NCBI RefSeq assembly: GCF_000327065.1
Contig: NC_019936.1
Location: forward strand, 3,376,001-3,440,000
DNA from: Stutzerimonas stutzeri RCH2
GTDB taxonomy: Bacteria > Pseudomonadota > Gammaproteobacteria > Pseudomonadales > Pseudomonadaceae
DNA length: 64,000 nucleotides
Direction of reading: 5' to 3'
This document shows, piece after piece, positions 8,394 to 17,354 of this stretch. Every line of letters starts with the position of its first letter. Position 1 is the stretch's first letter. Position numbers and translations under genes: made by a program. The notes under the pieces are model-generated. The model had not been told where the DNA came from. It saw nothing but the letters and a program-made list of their open reading frames with translations, and ran no database searches.

Positions 8394-8428
8394 CTGAAGC
8401 CGTCGCGCCTTAGAACCGACGGCTTCAG
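8394..8428 (+). terminator. terminator after pta
   Basis: Perfect 12-bp inverted repeat CTGAAGCCGTCG (8394-8405) and CGACGGCTTCAG (8417-8428) with an 11-nt loop, 15 nt after the pta stop. It lacks a long T-run but the stem is very stable. Confidence 0.65.
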
Positions 8429-8512
8429 CCTTCCACACTCTCTCGATAGTTGCAGTTCAGCGCATAATCGCTACTCTTGGCGCCTCGAATCAGCCGTATC
8501 GACGAGAAATCC

Positions 8513-9421
8513 ATGCTGAGCTTCCTCCCCGCTTCACTGCGCGGCATCCTCGCTGCCTTGCTTCTGGCTCTCAATACCCTGTTCTGGTGTTGGCCGCTGT
8601 TTGCCCTCTCGCTGCTGAAACTGGTGTTTCCGCTGCCCGCCGTGCAGCGCAGCCTGCGCTTCGGCATGCACTGGATCGCCGAGTCCTGGATCGCGGTCAA
8701 CAGCTTCTGGATGGATCTGGTTCGCCCGATCCGCTGGGACGTGCAGGGGCTGGATCAGGTCGATATGCATCACTCGTATCTGGTGACCAGCAACCACCAG
8801 AGCTGGGCGGATATCCTCGTGCTGCAGTACCAGCTCAACCGGCGCATGCCGTTTCTCAAGTTCTTCCTCAAGCAGGAGCTGATCTGGGTTCCGGTGATCG
8901 GCCTGTGCTGGTGGGCGCTGGAGTTTCCCTTCATGAAGCGCTTCAGCAAGGAATACCTGGCCAAGTACCCGGAGAAACGCGGTGAGGACCTGGCAACGAC
9001 GCGCAAGGCCTGCGAGCGCTATCGGACCAATCCGGTGTCGGTGTTCAACTTCCTCGAAGGCACGCGGTTCACCGAGAACAAGCACAGCGAGCAGGCTTCG
9101 CCCTACCGCTATCTGCTAAAGCCCCGAGCCGGCGGTATCGCCTTCGTCATCGACGCCATGGGGGAACAGCTGACAGCGCTGATCAATATCACCATTCACT
9201 ATCCCGACGGCCGCCCCAGCTTCTGGGATCTGCTTGCCGGCAACATTCATCAGGTGGTGGTGCGGGTCACGGCGCAGCAGTTACCGGCCGAGTTTCTCGG
9301 CAGGAACTACGATCAGGACGAAGCGTACCGGCTGGCGTTTCAACAGTGGGTGAACGAACTCTGGAGCGAAAAGGATCTGCAGCTGGCGCAGCTGCATGAG
9401 GAGTTTCCGGTCCGGCGCTGA
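8513..9421 (+). CDS. lysophospholipid acyltransferase family protein (YihG-like)
   Basis: This 302-residue PlsC-superfamily membrane acyltransferase has two N-terminal hydrophobic stretches (about 5-40). The motif NHQSWADIL supplies the HX4D catalytic dyad, and NFLEGTRFTENKH the glycerol-phosphate-binding FXEGTR block. Length and motifs fit the YihG group of inner-membrane acyltransferases, which tune the acyl composition of phospholipids, rather than the essential PlsC (about 240 residues). ATG 8513 is chosen because it begins directly at the conserved hydrophobic N-terminus. Confidence 0.88.
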   Translation: MLSFLPASLRGILAALLLALNTLFWCWPLFALSLLKLVFPLPAVQRSLRFGMHWIAESWIAVNSFWMDLVRPIRWDVQGLDQVDMHHSYLVTSNHQSWADILVLQYQLNRRMPFLKFFLKQELIWVPVIGLCWWALEFPFMKRFSKEYLAKYPEKRGEDLATTRKACERYRTNPVSVFNFLEGTRFTENKHSEQASPYRYLLKPRAGGIAFVIDAMGEQLTALINITIHYPDGRPSFWDLLAGNIHQVVVRVTAQQLPAEFLGRNYDQDEAYRLAFQQWVNELWSEKDLQLAQLHEEFPVRR

Positions 9422-9447
9422 GCGGCGTCATACCGCTCCGCAGGAAC

Positions 9448-11559
9448 CTACCAGTTGAGCTGTGAGGGAAACGCGCGGGCCTGCTCGGCCGGTACCGCAG
9501 GCGATACCAGAAAGCCCTGCATGACATCGCAACCATTCGCTATCAGCCAGTCGCGTTGAGCGACGGTTTCGACGCCCTCGGCCACCACTTCCAGCTCAAG
9601 GTTGCGACCGAGGTCGATGATGGTACTGACGACGGCTGCATCGCGTGGGGAATCCATCATGTTGGCGATGAACAGACGATCAATCTTCAGCGTATCCAGC
9701 TCGAAATGTCGAAGATAAGCCAGCGATGAATATCCGGTGCCGAAGTCGTCGATAGCCACCCGCACGCCGAGCTTGCGCAACTGGCGGAGCTTGTCGCAAC
9801 TCTGCTCGAGGTCCTGCATCAGCGTACCTTCGGTCACTTCCAGCTCCAGCTGCGCCGGGTCGAGCTGATATTCATCGAGCAATCGACGAAGCGAGTCGAA
9901 CAGCCCGGCGCGACTGAACTGCACCGGGCTGACATTGAGGCTGAGGATCAGGTCGCTACCGAACGACGGCAGCCATTGGCCGTACTGGTTCATGCCTTCA
10001 CGCAGCACCCAGTCGCCGACACGTTCGATGAGGCGCGTCTCCTCCAGCAATGGAATGAACACGCCGGGTTCGTTTTCGCCAACATCGCCCTGCGGCCAGC
10101 GCAGCAAACCCTCGAATCCCCGGAGCTTGCCACTGGCGAGCATGACCTGCGGCTGATAGAGCAGCTCGAAATCGTTGCGCTCGGTGGCGCTGCGCAGGTT
10201 CTCCTCCATCATCAGGCGGGCATGAGCGCGCTCGTTCATGTCGCTGGAGAAGAAACGGTACTGGCGGCGACCAGCGCGCTTGGCCTCGTACATGGCCATG
10301 TCAGCCGAGCGCAACAGCTGGTCGACGCTGACGCCGCAATCGGGGAAATGCGCGATACCGATACTGGCACCCAGCGTCACCTCGGTGCCGTCGACCTTGT
10401 GCCGCACCGAAATCAGCTCGATCAGTTTTTCCGCCACCCGCGCCGCATCTTCGGGGTGATCCAGCGAATCCAGCAGCGCGGTGAACTCATCCCCGCCCAT
10501 GCGCGCGATGATGTCGTAGGGGCGCATGCAGGTTTCCAGCAGGCGCGCCACCTTGCAGAGGATCTCATCGCCAGCATCGTGGCCGAGAGAATCGTTGATG
10601 CGCTTGAAGCCATCCAGATCGATATAGAGGATGGCCATGCGCTTGCCATTGCGGTCCACCCGCGCCAGCGAGGACTCCAGCGCCTGGTGGAAGCCACGCC
10701 GGTTCAGCAGGCCGGTCAGCGAATCGGTGACCGCCTGGGTCTCGAGCTGTACATGCAGATTGCGCACCACCGACATATCCAGCGCGATCACCACCATGGA
10801 GCGTTGCTGGCGCGGCAGCGGCGAGCTCGACAGCGCCACCGGCAGCGGCGTGCCATTGGCGGTATGCAGCTGCGCCTCGTGCAGGCGATAGGTGGAGCCG
10901 CTGCGCCAGTAGCGATAGAAGTCCGACTCGTGCCAGCTAGCCGGCATATCCGGCGCCGCCAGATGGGACAGCAGCGGCGTGCCCTGCAGATCCTCGACGC
11001 GACGGTGCAGCATCCCGGCGATGGCTGGATTGGCAAAGCTGATGTAACCGTCCTCGCCGACCACGAGGATCCCCTCAGCTGCATTGCTCAGCACCGAGGC
11101 GTTGAAGGCGCGAGCGCTATCGAGCTGCTGGGTGAGCAGTTGCAGATCACGGCGATTGTGCTCATGGGCGAGCAAGGTATTGATCTTGTGCTTGAGCACC
11201 TGCGGATCGAATGGCTTGAGGATGAAGTCCACTGCCCCGGTGGCGTAGCCGCGCAGCACGGAATCACGGGTATGGGCAATCGCCGACACGAAGATGATCG
11301 GCGTATAGCGGGTATGCGGGCTGCCGCGCATCAACCGGGCAACCTCGAAACCGTCCATGCCCGGCATCTGCACATCCAGCAGCACCAGCTCGACGTCCAG
11401 ATCCAGCAGCGCCTTGAGCGCCGCCTCGCCGGAATTGACGGTGTGCACCTGCCAGTCACCGTCGCCCAGCAGCGCTTCCATCGCGACCAGATTCGCTTCA
11501 CGGTCGTCCACCACCAGCAGCGTACGGCTGCGTGACCTGGGCTTAAGCTGCGTTTGCAT
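9448..11559 (-). CDS. REC-PAS-GGDEF-EAL c-di-GMP turnover response regulator
   Basis: This 703-residue protein has a receiver (phospho-acceptor D62 in LLDVQMPGMDG, DD pair in VVDDRE), a PAS domain (about 150-270), a GGDEF domain (GGDEF at 355-359, with an I-site RPYD five residues before it) and a C-terminal phosphodiesterase domain. The EAL signature reads E483-G-L (GFEGLLRWP), and the metal-binding residues NVSPVQF, DDFGTGYSS and AEGVE are kept, so both diguanylate cyclase and phosphodiesterase activity look possible. It follows the hybrid kinase gene by 128 nt on the same strand, so phosphorylation of D62 through that kinase is likely. ATG 11559 starts just before the receiver. Confidence 0.93.
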   Translation of the reverse strand: MQTQLKPRSRSRTLLVVDDREANLVAMEALLGDGDWQVHTVNSGEAALKALLDLDVELVLLDVQMPGMDGFEVARLMRGSPHTRYTPIIFVSAIAHTRDSVLRGYATGAVDFILKPFDPQVLKHKINTLLAHEHNRRDLQLLTQQLDSARAFNASVLSNAAEGILVVGEDGYISFANPAIAGMLHRRVEDLQGTPLLSHLAAPDMPASWHESDFYRYWRSGSTYRLHEAQLHTANGTPLPVALSSSPLPRQQRSMVVIALDMSVVRNLHVQLETQAVTDSLTGLLNRRGFHQALESSLARVDRNGKRMAILYIDLDGFKRINDSLGHDAGDEILCKVARLLETCMRPYDIIARMGGDEFTALLDSLDHPEDAARVAEKLIELISVRHKVDGTEVTLGASIGIAHFPDCGVSVDQLLRSADMAMYEAKRAGRRQYRFFSSDMNERAHARLMMEENLRSATERNDFELLYQPQVMLASGKLRGFEGLLRWPQGDVGENEPGVFIPLLEETRLIERVGDWVLREGMNQYGQWLPSFGSDLILSLNVSPVQFSRAGLFDSLRRLLDEYQLDPAQLELEVTEGTLMQDLEQSCDKLRQLRKLGVRVAIDDFGTGYSSLAYLRHFELDTLKIDRLFIANMMDSPRDAAVVSTIIDLGRNLELEVVAEGVETVAQRDWLIANGCDVMQGFLVSPAVPAEQARAFPSQLNW

Positions 11560-11687
11560 TATTCGCCGATCTCCAAGCCATCCAAGTCGAAATGCCGGCA
11601 ACGCGCGCCGCTCGAAGCGAGCACGCCTCGAACGCTGGATAGACGGACCACCGCCTTGGCACTGTCATGTTCAGCCTGCACCAATCG

Positions 11688-14600
11688 CTACTCCTTTTCC
11701 GCTTCGTCCGTACCCGATTCCAGGTCCAGCCGGCGCCGTAACAGCTCACGCAGGGCCGTCGCTTCGACCGGCTTGATCAGCACCTCATCGGCACCGGAAG
11801 CGCTACACCGTTCACGCGCGCCTTCATCGTTCGCCCCCACCAGCGCAACGATCGGCGCCTGGCAGTCGTGATCCTGCTTAAGCCGCCGCGCCAACTCCGG
11901 ACCTTCCGCGCCGGGCCGGCTCATGTCCAGCACTACCAGATCGAAGGCATCCTCGTCGAAACGCTCCAACGCCTCCGCAGCACTGGTGGCAGGCACCACC
12001 TGGATGCCCAGCTCGTCCAGTTGGGCAGTCAGCGAATAGATCAGCCGCACATCCTCGTCGACCAGCAGCACTCGCTGGCCGGGCGCGGCAAGATGCAGCG
12101 AAACAGCGGCACTTGGCGCTGGCGCGGCAGGCTCCGGTCGCACCAGTGCCCCCAGGCGCTCGACCGCTTCCTCCTTGGACAGCACCGTGGCCGCGTAGCG
12201 ATGCAAACGTTGCAGATCCTTTTCCGAGAGCGGCTCGCGACTGTTCACCAGCACAGTGACGCCCTCTAGCGAGCGCAGCCGCTCGAAGGCATCCAGCAGG
12301 TCCAACCCGCTGCCGTCAGCCAGCTCGCTGTCCACCACCACGACCGAGAACGTCTGCTCGGCATAGGCCAGTCGGGCGCTATCGCTGCTGCCGGCGAGCG
12401 TGACGCTGTAACCGAGCCGCTCGAAGTAGTCACGGATCAATACGCGACGCCGCGGCTCGGCCTCTACCAGCAGCAAGCGCAGCGGGTTGTGTTCGTGCCG
12501 CGCCAGTTCGATGAAAATGCGCTCCAGCTCCGATTGCGCGACCGGCTTGACCAGATAGCGCGAACCATCGTCGTGCCAGTCATGCGGCTGCGGCACACAG
12601 GAGATGATGATCACCGGCATACCCTGGTGACGCTCATCGCCACGTAGCTCGCGGTGGATCTGCCAGCCGCTGATATCCGGCAACAGGATGTCGAGGATCA
12701 CCGCAGCGAAGTGCTCGCGTCTCAGTGCCTCCAGCCCTTGCTCCCCGGTATTGCAGATCAGGCTGGTGAAACCATGGCTCTGTCCGACCTCGGCGACCAC
12801 GGAGGCAAAGTCCGTATCGTCCTCGATGATCAGCAGGCCGGGACCCCGACCGCGCCGCTGCGGCTGGGGTGGTAGCAATGCCTGCGTCGATGCACCCGAC
12901 ACCGTTGCGATAGGCAACACGACGGTGAACGTGGCGCCCTGGCCCAGCTCGCTTTCGACAGTCACCTGGCCGCCCAGCACCTCAACCAGCTGCCGGGTGA
13001 TCGCGAGCCCCAGCCCGGTACCACCGTAGTGCCGGCTGATCGAGCCATCGATCTGCTGAAAGGCCTGGAAGATCCGCTCGTGCTGGTCCTTGGCAATGCC
13101 GATGCCGCTATCGCGCACCTGCAACTGCAGCGTCTGGCCTGAACCATCTTCGGCGCTGCGGCAGCTCGCCAGCAGTTCCACCTCACCCTGCTCGGTAAAC
13201 TTCAGCGCGTTGGTGAGCAGGTTGCGCAGGATCTGCTGCAGCCGTGCGCGATCGGAGTTCAGCGTGACCGGCACGTCGGCATCGACTTCAATCTTGAGCA
13301 GCAAGCCTTTCTGCTCGGCCATCGGCCCGAGCGAAGTCTGCTGTTCGGTAAGCATTTCCCGCAGGTTCAGCGGCTCCAGCTTGAGCTGCATGTGGCCGGA
13401 CTCGATCTTGGCAAGATCCAGCACGTCGTTGATCAATTGCAGTAGTTCATGGCCGGCGCGGTGGATGATATCGGCATGCCGAACCTGCTTCTCGTTCAGA
13501 TTGCCAGCCCCGTTCTGCCGCAACTGATCGCTGAGAATCAGGATGCTGTTGAGCGGCGTACGCAGCTCATGAGACATGTTGGCGAGGAATTCCGATTTGT
13601 AGCGGTTGGCAACGGCAAGTTGATCGGCCTGCTCGCGCAAGCGGCGCTCGGCGGCCTTGCGGTGGCTGATATCGATGATCACTGCCTGCACCAGTTGCTC
13701 GTCGCCACTGCGCAAGGGCGACAGACCGATCTCCACCGGCAGCGCGCTGCCATCGCGATGAAGGCCGAACAGCTCGCGATTGCTGCCCATGCGCCGTGGT
13801 TCGGGATGCTCGGTGTAGCCCTGGCGCAGGCCTCGATGGGCTTCACGCAGCGCTTCGGGCAACAGTTGCTCCACTGGCTGGCCGAGCAGTTCCTGGCGCG
13901 TGTAGCCGAACAGCACCTCGGTCTGACGGTTGACCATGACGATGTCGCCGTGAACATCCACCAGCACAAACGCGTTGGGGGAAGCCTCGACCACGTTGCG
14001 GAAGCGTTCCTCGTCGCGCTTGCGCGCCTGCAGATCGAGCAGGTTCAACACGTAGTACAACGCATCGTCATGGTTGAAGCTGGTCAGGCTGACCGCAACC
14101 GGTATGGGCCTGCCATCTTCGCGCTGGGCCTGCAGTTCGAGCTGACTGGTCTCACGCAGCTGTCGCAGTATCTGCTCGCCGAGTACGCCAGGCACGTAAC
14201 GGCTCACCCGCTCGCCCGCAAGTAGCTCCGCCGTACTGCCAAACAGCTGTGCCGCACTCTGATTGGCCAGCTCGATACGACCGCCAGCGTTGCACAACAA
14301 TGTCGCTACCGGCAGTTGCTCGATCAACTGGCGGAAACGTGCTTCGCGCTCCTGCAGTTGCAGGCTCAACGCCTGGCTGTTGCGCAGCGCGCGTTCGCGC
14401 AGATACAGGTAACCACCCACGAGCAGTGAAAACAGTGCCGCCGCGGTGAGCGCAGCCGCAAGACTGAAGGCCCGGTTGTTGTCCCGCAGCACCGCCTCGT
14501 ACTCCGGCGTGCTCGCAACCTGCAGCTGCCAGCTACGGCCATACATGTAGATATTGCGGATCCGCTGGAATTTGGCATCGGCGCTGACCGGTGCACGCCC

Positions 14601-15407
14601 GGCCAGCAACGGAGAGTCTGGATTGGCAGCATCGAACAGCTGCAGCTGCAACATCCGGCTCCGCGAGCCGAGGATGCCCTCCATCAGGTCGGTGAGGCGA
14701 AACGCGCCGTGCAACGTGCCGACGAAGGCGCGCTGACGCTCTTCCTCGGTGGTTACCGGTGCAGTTGCGGCATAGAGGGGGAAGAACAGCAGAACGCCAA
14801 CCTGGACGTTCTGCTCGGTTTCCTGCTTGAGGCGCAGCGGCCCGGTGAGCACCGGATTGCCGCTGTTACGGGTGTTGACGATCGCCTCACGACGGGTCGC
14901 CTCGCTGAACAGATCGAAGCCGAGCACCCTCCGGTTACGCCAATCGGTCGGGTGGATGTAATCGGTCACGACATACTCGTCGCGCACGCCCGACGGATAC
15001 ATGCGAAAGCGCTCGCGCCCCGAGCTGCGAATCTGCTCGATAATGCCGTCAAGGGTTTCTGGAGTCGCATGGCGTGCCAGTGCCACAGCCTGGATACCGG
15101 GGTAGAAGTCCTGCAGCTGCAACTGGTCTGCGGCGCGCGCCCAGTCGTCCACCTTCACTTCGTCGCTACCCGCCACCACACCAGCGAGGCCGCGCAACAC
15201 CATCTCGTAGGCACGCATTCGCTCGCGAAGGGTGTGCTCGATATCATCGACGGCGAAGGTAAAGCGCTGCTCCTGCTCAACCTTGCTGCGCTGCTCCTGG
15301 ACGTGCCATTGCCAGCCAATCCATCCACCCAGCCCCGCCATCAGGGCCAGTGCGACCAGTAATGGCAACCAGGACCTGCGGGAATGGAGAGCGGGACGAT
15401 CATCCAT
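11688..15407 (-). CDS. CHASE/PAS hybrid histidine kinase with three receivers
   Basis: This 1239-residue inner-membrane sensor has TM1 (about 13-33), a periplasmic CHASE domain (about 75-300), TM2 (about 318-340) and two PAS domains (about 355-590). The HisKA phospho-acceptor is H613 (MSHELRTPLNS), followed by an HATPase with N box NLLTNALKF, DSGIGI and GGTGLGLAI. Three receivers follow: REC1 with D906 (VILDILLPD), REC2 with D1026 but an EAE instead of the acidic pair, and REC3 with D1161 (VVLDMSRPG, acidic pair DED). REC2 may therefore be a non-phosphorylated regulatory module. The signal is unknown; CHASE domains bind small molecules such as cytokinin-like compounds. The downstream GGDEF/EAL gene is the probable output. 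Confidence 0.93.
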   Translation of the reverse strand: MDDRPALHSRRSWLPLLVALALMAGLGGWIGWQWHVQEQRSKVEQEQRFTFAVDDIEHTLRERMRAYEMVLRGLAGVVAGSDEVKVDDWARAADQLQLQDFYPGIQAVALARHATPETLDGIIEQIRSSGRERFRMYPSGVRDEYVVTDYIHPTDWRNRRVLGFDLFSEATRREAIVNTRNSGNPVLTGPLRLKQETEQNVQVGVLLFFPLYAATAPVTTEEERQRAFVGTLHGAFRLTDLMEGILGSRSRMLQLQLFDAANPDSPLLAGRAPVSADAKFQRIRNIYMYGRSWQLQVASTPEYEAVLRDNNRAFSLAAALTAAALFSLLVGGYLYLRERALRNSQALSLQLQEREARFRQLIEQLPVATLLCNAGGRIELANQSAAQLFGSTAELLAGERVSRYVPGVLGEQILRQLRETSQLELQAQREDGRPIPVAVSLTSFNHDDALYYVLNLLDLQARKRDEERFRNVVEASPNAFVLVDVHGDIVMVNRQTEVLFGYTRQELLGQPVEQLLPEALREAHRGLRQGYTEHPEPRRMGSNRELFGLHRDGSALPVEIGLSPLRSGDEQLVQAVIIDISHRKAAERRLREQADQLAVANRYKSEFLANMSHELRTPLNSILILSDQLRQNGAGNLNEKQVRHADIIHRAGHELLQLINDVLDLAKIESGHMQLKLEPLNLREMLTEQQTSLGPMAEQKGLLLKIEVDADVPVTLNSDRARLQQILRNLLTNALKFTEQGEVELLASCRSAEDGSGQTLQLQVRDSGIGIAKDQHERIFQAFQQIDGSISRHYGGTGLGLAITRQLVEVLGGQVTVESELGQGATFTVVLPIATVSGASTQALLPPQPQRRGRGPGLLIIEDDTDFASVVAEVGQSHGFTSLICNTGEQGLEALRREHFAAVILDILLPDISGWQIHRELRGDERHQGMPVIIISCVPQPHDWHDDGSRYLVKPVAQSELERIFIELARHEHNPLRLLLVEAEPRRRVLIRDYFERLGYSVTLAGSSDSARLAYAEQTFSVVVVDSELADGSGLDLLDAFERLRSLEGVTVLVNSREPLSEKDLQRLHRYAATVLSKEEAVERLGALVRPEPAAPAPSAAVSLHLAAPGQRVLLVDEDVRLIYSLTAQLDELGIQVVPATSAAEALERFDEDAFDLVVLDMSRPGAEGPELARRLKQDHDCQAPIVALVGANDEGARERCSASGADEVLIKPVEATALRELLRRRLDLESGTDEAEKE

Positions 15408-15521
15408 TCGACCTCCTCTGTGCCACTACTGGCGTGCTATCGAATGTCAGATTCGAATAGTGCAGAGAGGTTCAATGGCGAGAACGATTAACGGATTAGT
15501 GGCGTCTGTTTTTCGTCGACA

Positions 15522-15542
15522 ACGGGGCCGTTGCAGCCCCGT
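15522..15542 (-). terminator. possible terminator after the OmpA-like lipoprotein
   Basis: ACGGGGC (15522-15528) and GCCCCGT (15536-15542) form a 7-bp stem 14 nt past the lipoprotein stop on the minus strand. The following bases are not T-rich until a short AAAAA complement, so the call is weak. Confidence 0.4.
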
Positions 15543-15555
15543 AGCCTATTAGCAC

Positions 15556-16209
15556 TTACAGCGGACGCAGATTGATCTCGACGCGACGGTTCTGCGCGCG
15601 GCCGGCCGCAGTGTCGTTGCTGGCGATCGGCTGGCTAGGGCCGGCACCGTAGGACGAGATACGCGCGGGCGCCACACCATTGGAGACCAAGTACGACGCG
15701 ACACTCTGGGCACGGCGGTTGGACAGGTCCTGGTTCAGCTGCAGCGAACCAGTACTGTCGGTATGACCGACGATATCGACGCCGTTCTTGTTGAACTCCT
15801 TGAAGACCTGCACCAGGGAATTGAGGGTCGGGTAGAAGCTGCTGGAAATGTCAGCCGAGTTGCTGGCAAAGGTAATGTTGCCGGGCATGATCAGCGTCAG
15901 GTTGTCGCCATTGCGCTGAACCTGAACACCGGTGCCTTGCAGGGTCTGGCGCAGCTTGGCTTCCTGGGTGTCGACATAGTAGCCGTAGCCACCGCCGGCA
16001 GCGCCGCCAACCGCAGCACCGATCAGTGCACCCTTGGTGCGATCCTTCTTGCTCGAAGTCGCAGCACCGATGACCGCCCCGCTGACGGCACCGATACCGC
16101 CATATACGCCCGCCTTACCAGCCTGCTGCTCGCCGGTGTAAGGGTTGGTGGTACAACCGACCAGCAGCGCAACGCCCGCTGCGAGAGCGGTCATGTTCAG
16201 CATTTTCAT
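15556..16209 (-). CDS. OmpA-family lipoprotein with glycine-zipper segment (YiaD-like)
   Basis: This 217-residue outer-membrane lipoprotein has a signal peptide with lipobox LLVGC (Cys19), a glycine-rich hydrophobic region (about 35-85, glycine zipper with GAAVGGAAGGGYG) and a C-terminal OmpA peptidoglycan-binding domain (about 110-215). That domain includes the diaminopimelate-binding signature VDIVGHTDSTGS...NQDLSNRRAQSV. This is the YiaD/Pal-like architecture that tethers the outer membrane to the cell wall. An AAGGAAG precedes ATG 16209 by about 6 nt. It is a single gene. Confidence 0.92.
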   Translation of the reverse strand: MKMLNMTALAAGVALLVGCTTNPYTGEQQAGKAGVYGGIGAVSGAVIGAATSSKKDRTKGALIGAAVGGAAGGGYGYYVDTQEAKLRQTLQGTGVQVQRNGDNLTLIMPGNITFASNSADISSSFYPTLNSLVQVFKEFNKNGVDIVGHTDSTGSLQLNQDLSNRRAQSVASYLVSNGVAPARISSYGAGPSQPIASNDTAAGRAQNRRVEINLRPL

Positions 16210-16339
16210 AGGTACTTCCTTCTCTCGTCAGTTACCAGGGCATCGCGCTTCGTAGCCACGAACCCTGAATGCAGCGCTAGATTACCACTGCCCACCAGCA
16301 GGCATAGGAACCGTGCAGCAGAACCGGTCCAACGGCCGA

Positions 16340-16990
16340 TCAGGCGCCGGCGCGCACGAAGGGATTGTCACGCATCTCATCGCCCAGACGGGTGTCCGGG
16401 CCGTGGCCGGTGACCACCGTGGCCTCCTCGTCGAGCGTATAGAGGCGCTGCTTGATGGACCGCTCGATACTCGCATAATCGCCGCCCCACAGATCCGTGC
16501 GCCCGATACCGCGGCGAAACAGCGTATCGCCGGCAATCAGCAGCTTGGCATCGGCAAACCAGAAACTCATCGAGCCAGGTGTATGCCCCGGTGTGTGCAG
16601 CGCCACGCCGCAGCCACAGGCCAGTTCCTCATCATCGGCCAGCCACTGGTCCGGCGCAGGCACCGGCGTGTAAGGCACACCGAACATGCGGCATTGCATC
16701 TCCAGGTTATCCCAGAGGAACTGGTCAGCCTTGTGCAGATGCAGCGTGGCGCCGGTCTGCTCCTTCATCCGACCGGACGCCAGAAAATGGTCCAGATGCG
16801 CATGGGTATGGATGATGCTCACCACTTTCAGGCCGTGAACATCCAGCCGCGCCATGATCTTCTCCGGGTCGCCGCCCGGATCGACGACGATGGCCTTCTT
16901 GCTCACAGGATCGCCAATGATCGTGCAGTTGCACTGCAACGGGCCGACAGGGAAGGTTTCGCGAATCAACAGCGGTTGGGTGGCAGCCAT
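16340..16990 (-). CDS. MBL-fold metallohydrolase (YcbL-like, glyoxalase II type)
   Basis: This 216-residue cytoplasmic metallo-beta-lactamase-fold hydrolase has the metal motif HTHAHLDH (about 61-68), then HTPGHTPGS (second histidine site), GDTLFRRGIGR (bridging Asp) and GHGPDT (last His). The small size and the N-terminal FPVGPLQCNCTIIGD match the YcbL type II glyoxalase-like proteins, which hydrolyse S-lactoylglutathione-like thioesters. The natural substrate is uncertain. It faces a degenerate receiver-domain remnant across a short gap. Confidence 0.9.
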   Translation of the reverse strand: MAATQPLLIRETFPVGPLQCNCTIIGDPVSKKAIVVDPGGDPEKIMARLDVHGLKVVSIIHTHAHLDHFLASGRMKEQTGATLHLHKADQFLWDNLEMQCRMFGVPYTPVPAPDQWLADDEELACGCGVALHTPGHTPGSMSFWFADAKLLIAGDTLFRRGIGRTDLWGGDYASIERSIKQRLYTLDEEATVVTGHGPDTRLGDEMRDNPFVRAGA

Positions 16991-17100
16991 GTGGCATCCT
17001 CAGGTTTGCAATATCCACTGCGCCGGAGCGCCGGCCAGCAGGATGCCGACTGCCCGCGCTGCAGGCAATGGCGCCATCGGCACCGAAGTCGCGGCTGCTC

Positions 17101-17344
17101 GCCTGAGCATGTCCCCAATCTGCTGATTACCGATATCAGTCTGCCGGGCGGCAGATACGGCCATCAAGTTGCCGAACAAGCGCGCCAGCTGCGGCCAGAG
17201 CTGAAGATCCTGCTCATCAGCGGCTATGCCGAGCAAGCATTGCAGGCCGGCAGCGGTGCCCAACCCGAGCACCTGCTGCGCGGCAAACCCTTCACTCTGG
17301 ATGCTCTCCAGAGCCGAGTACAAACCCTACTCGATGCCGACTGA
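17101..17344 (+). pseudogene. receiver-domain remnant of a hybrid histidine kinase
   Basis: The last 75 or so codons read as the C-terminal half of a receiver: PNLLITDISLPGG (Asp codon 17132-17134, the would-be phospho-acceptor), then RQLRPELKILLISGYAEQAL and KPFTLDALQSRVQTLLD, closely resembling receivers at the ends of soluble hybrid kinases. Upstream in this frame the sequence no longer looks like a receiver N-terminus, kinase core or any start with a ribosome site. It is instead antisense to the metallohydrolase promoter region. I interpret it as a 3' relic left after deletion. Its stop lies 11 nt from the convergent acyl-CoA ligase stop. Confidence 0.65.
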
Positions 17345-17354
17345 AGCCGTCGGC

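Noticed and set aside
9976..11535. Long open frame on plus opposite the GGDEF/EAL gene
   Set aside because: Low-complexity His/Gln/Arg/Ala composition typical of an antisense shadow; the minus-strand protein has clear domains.
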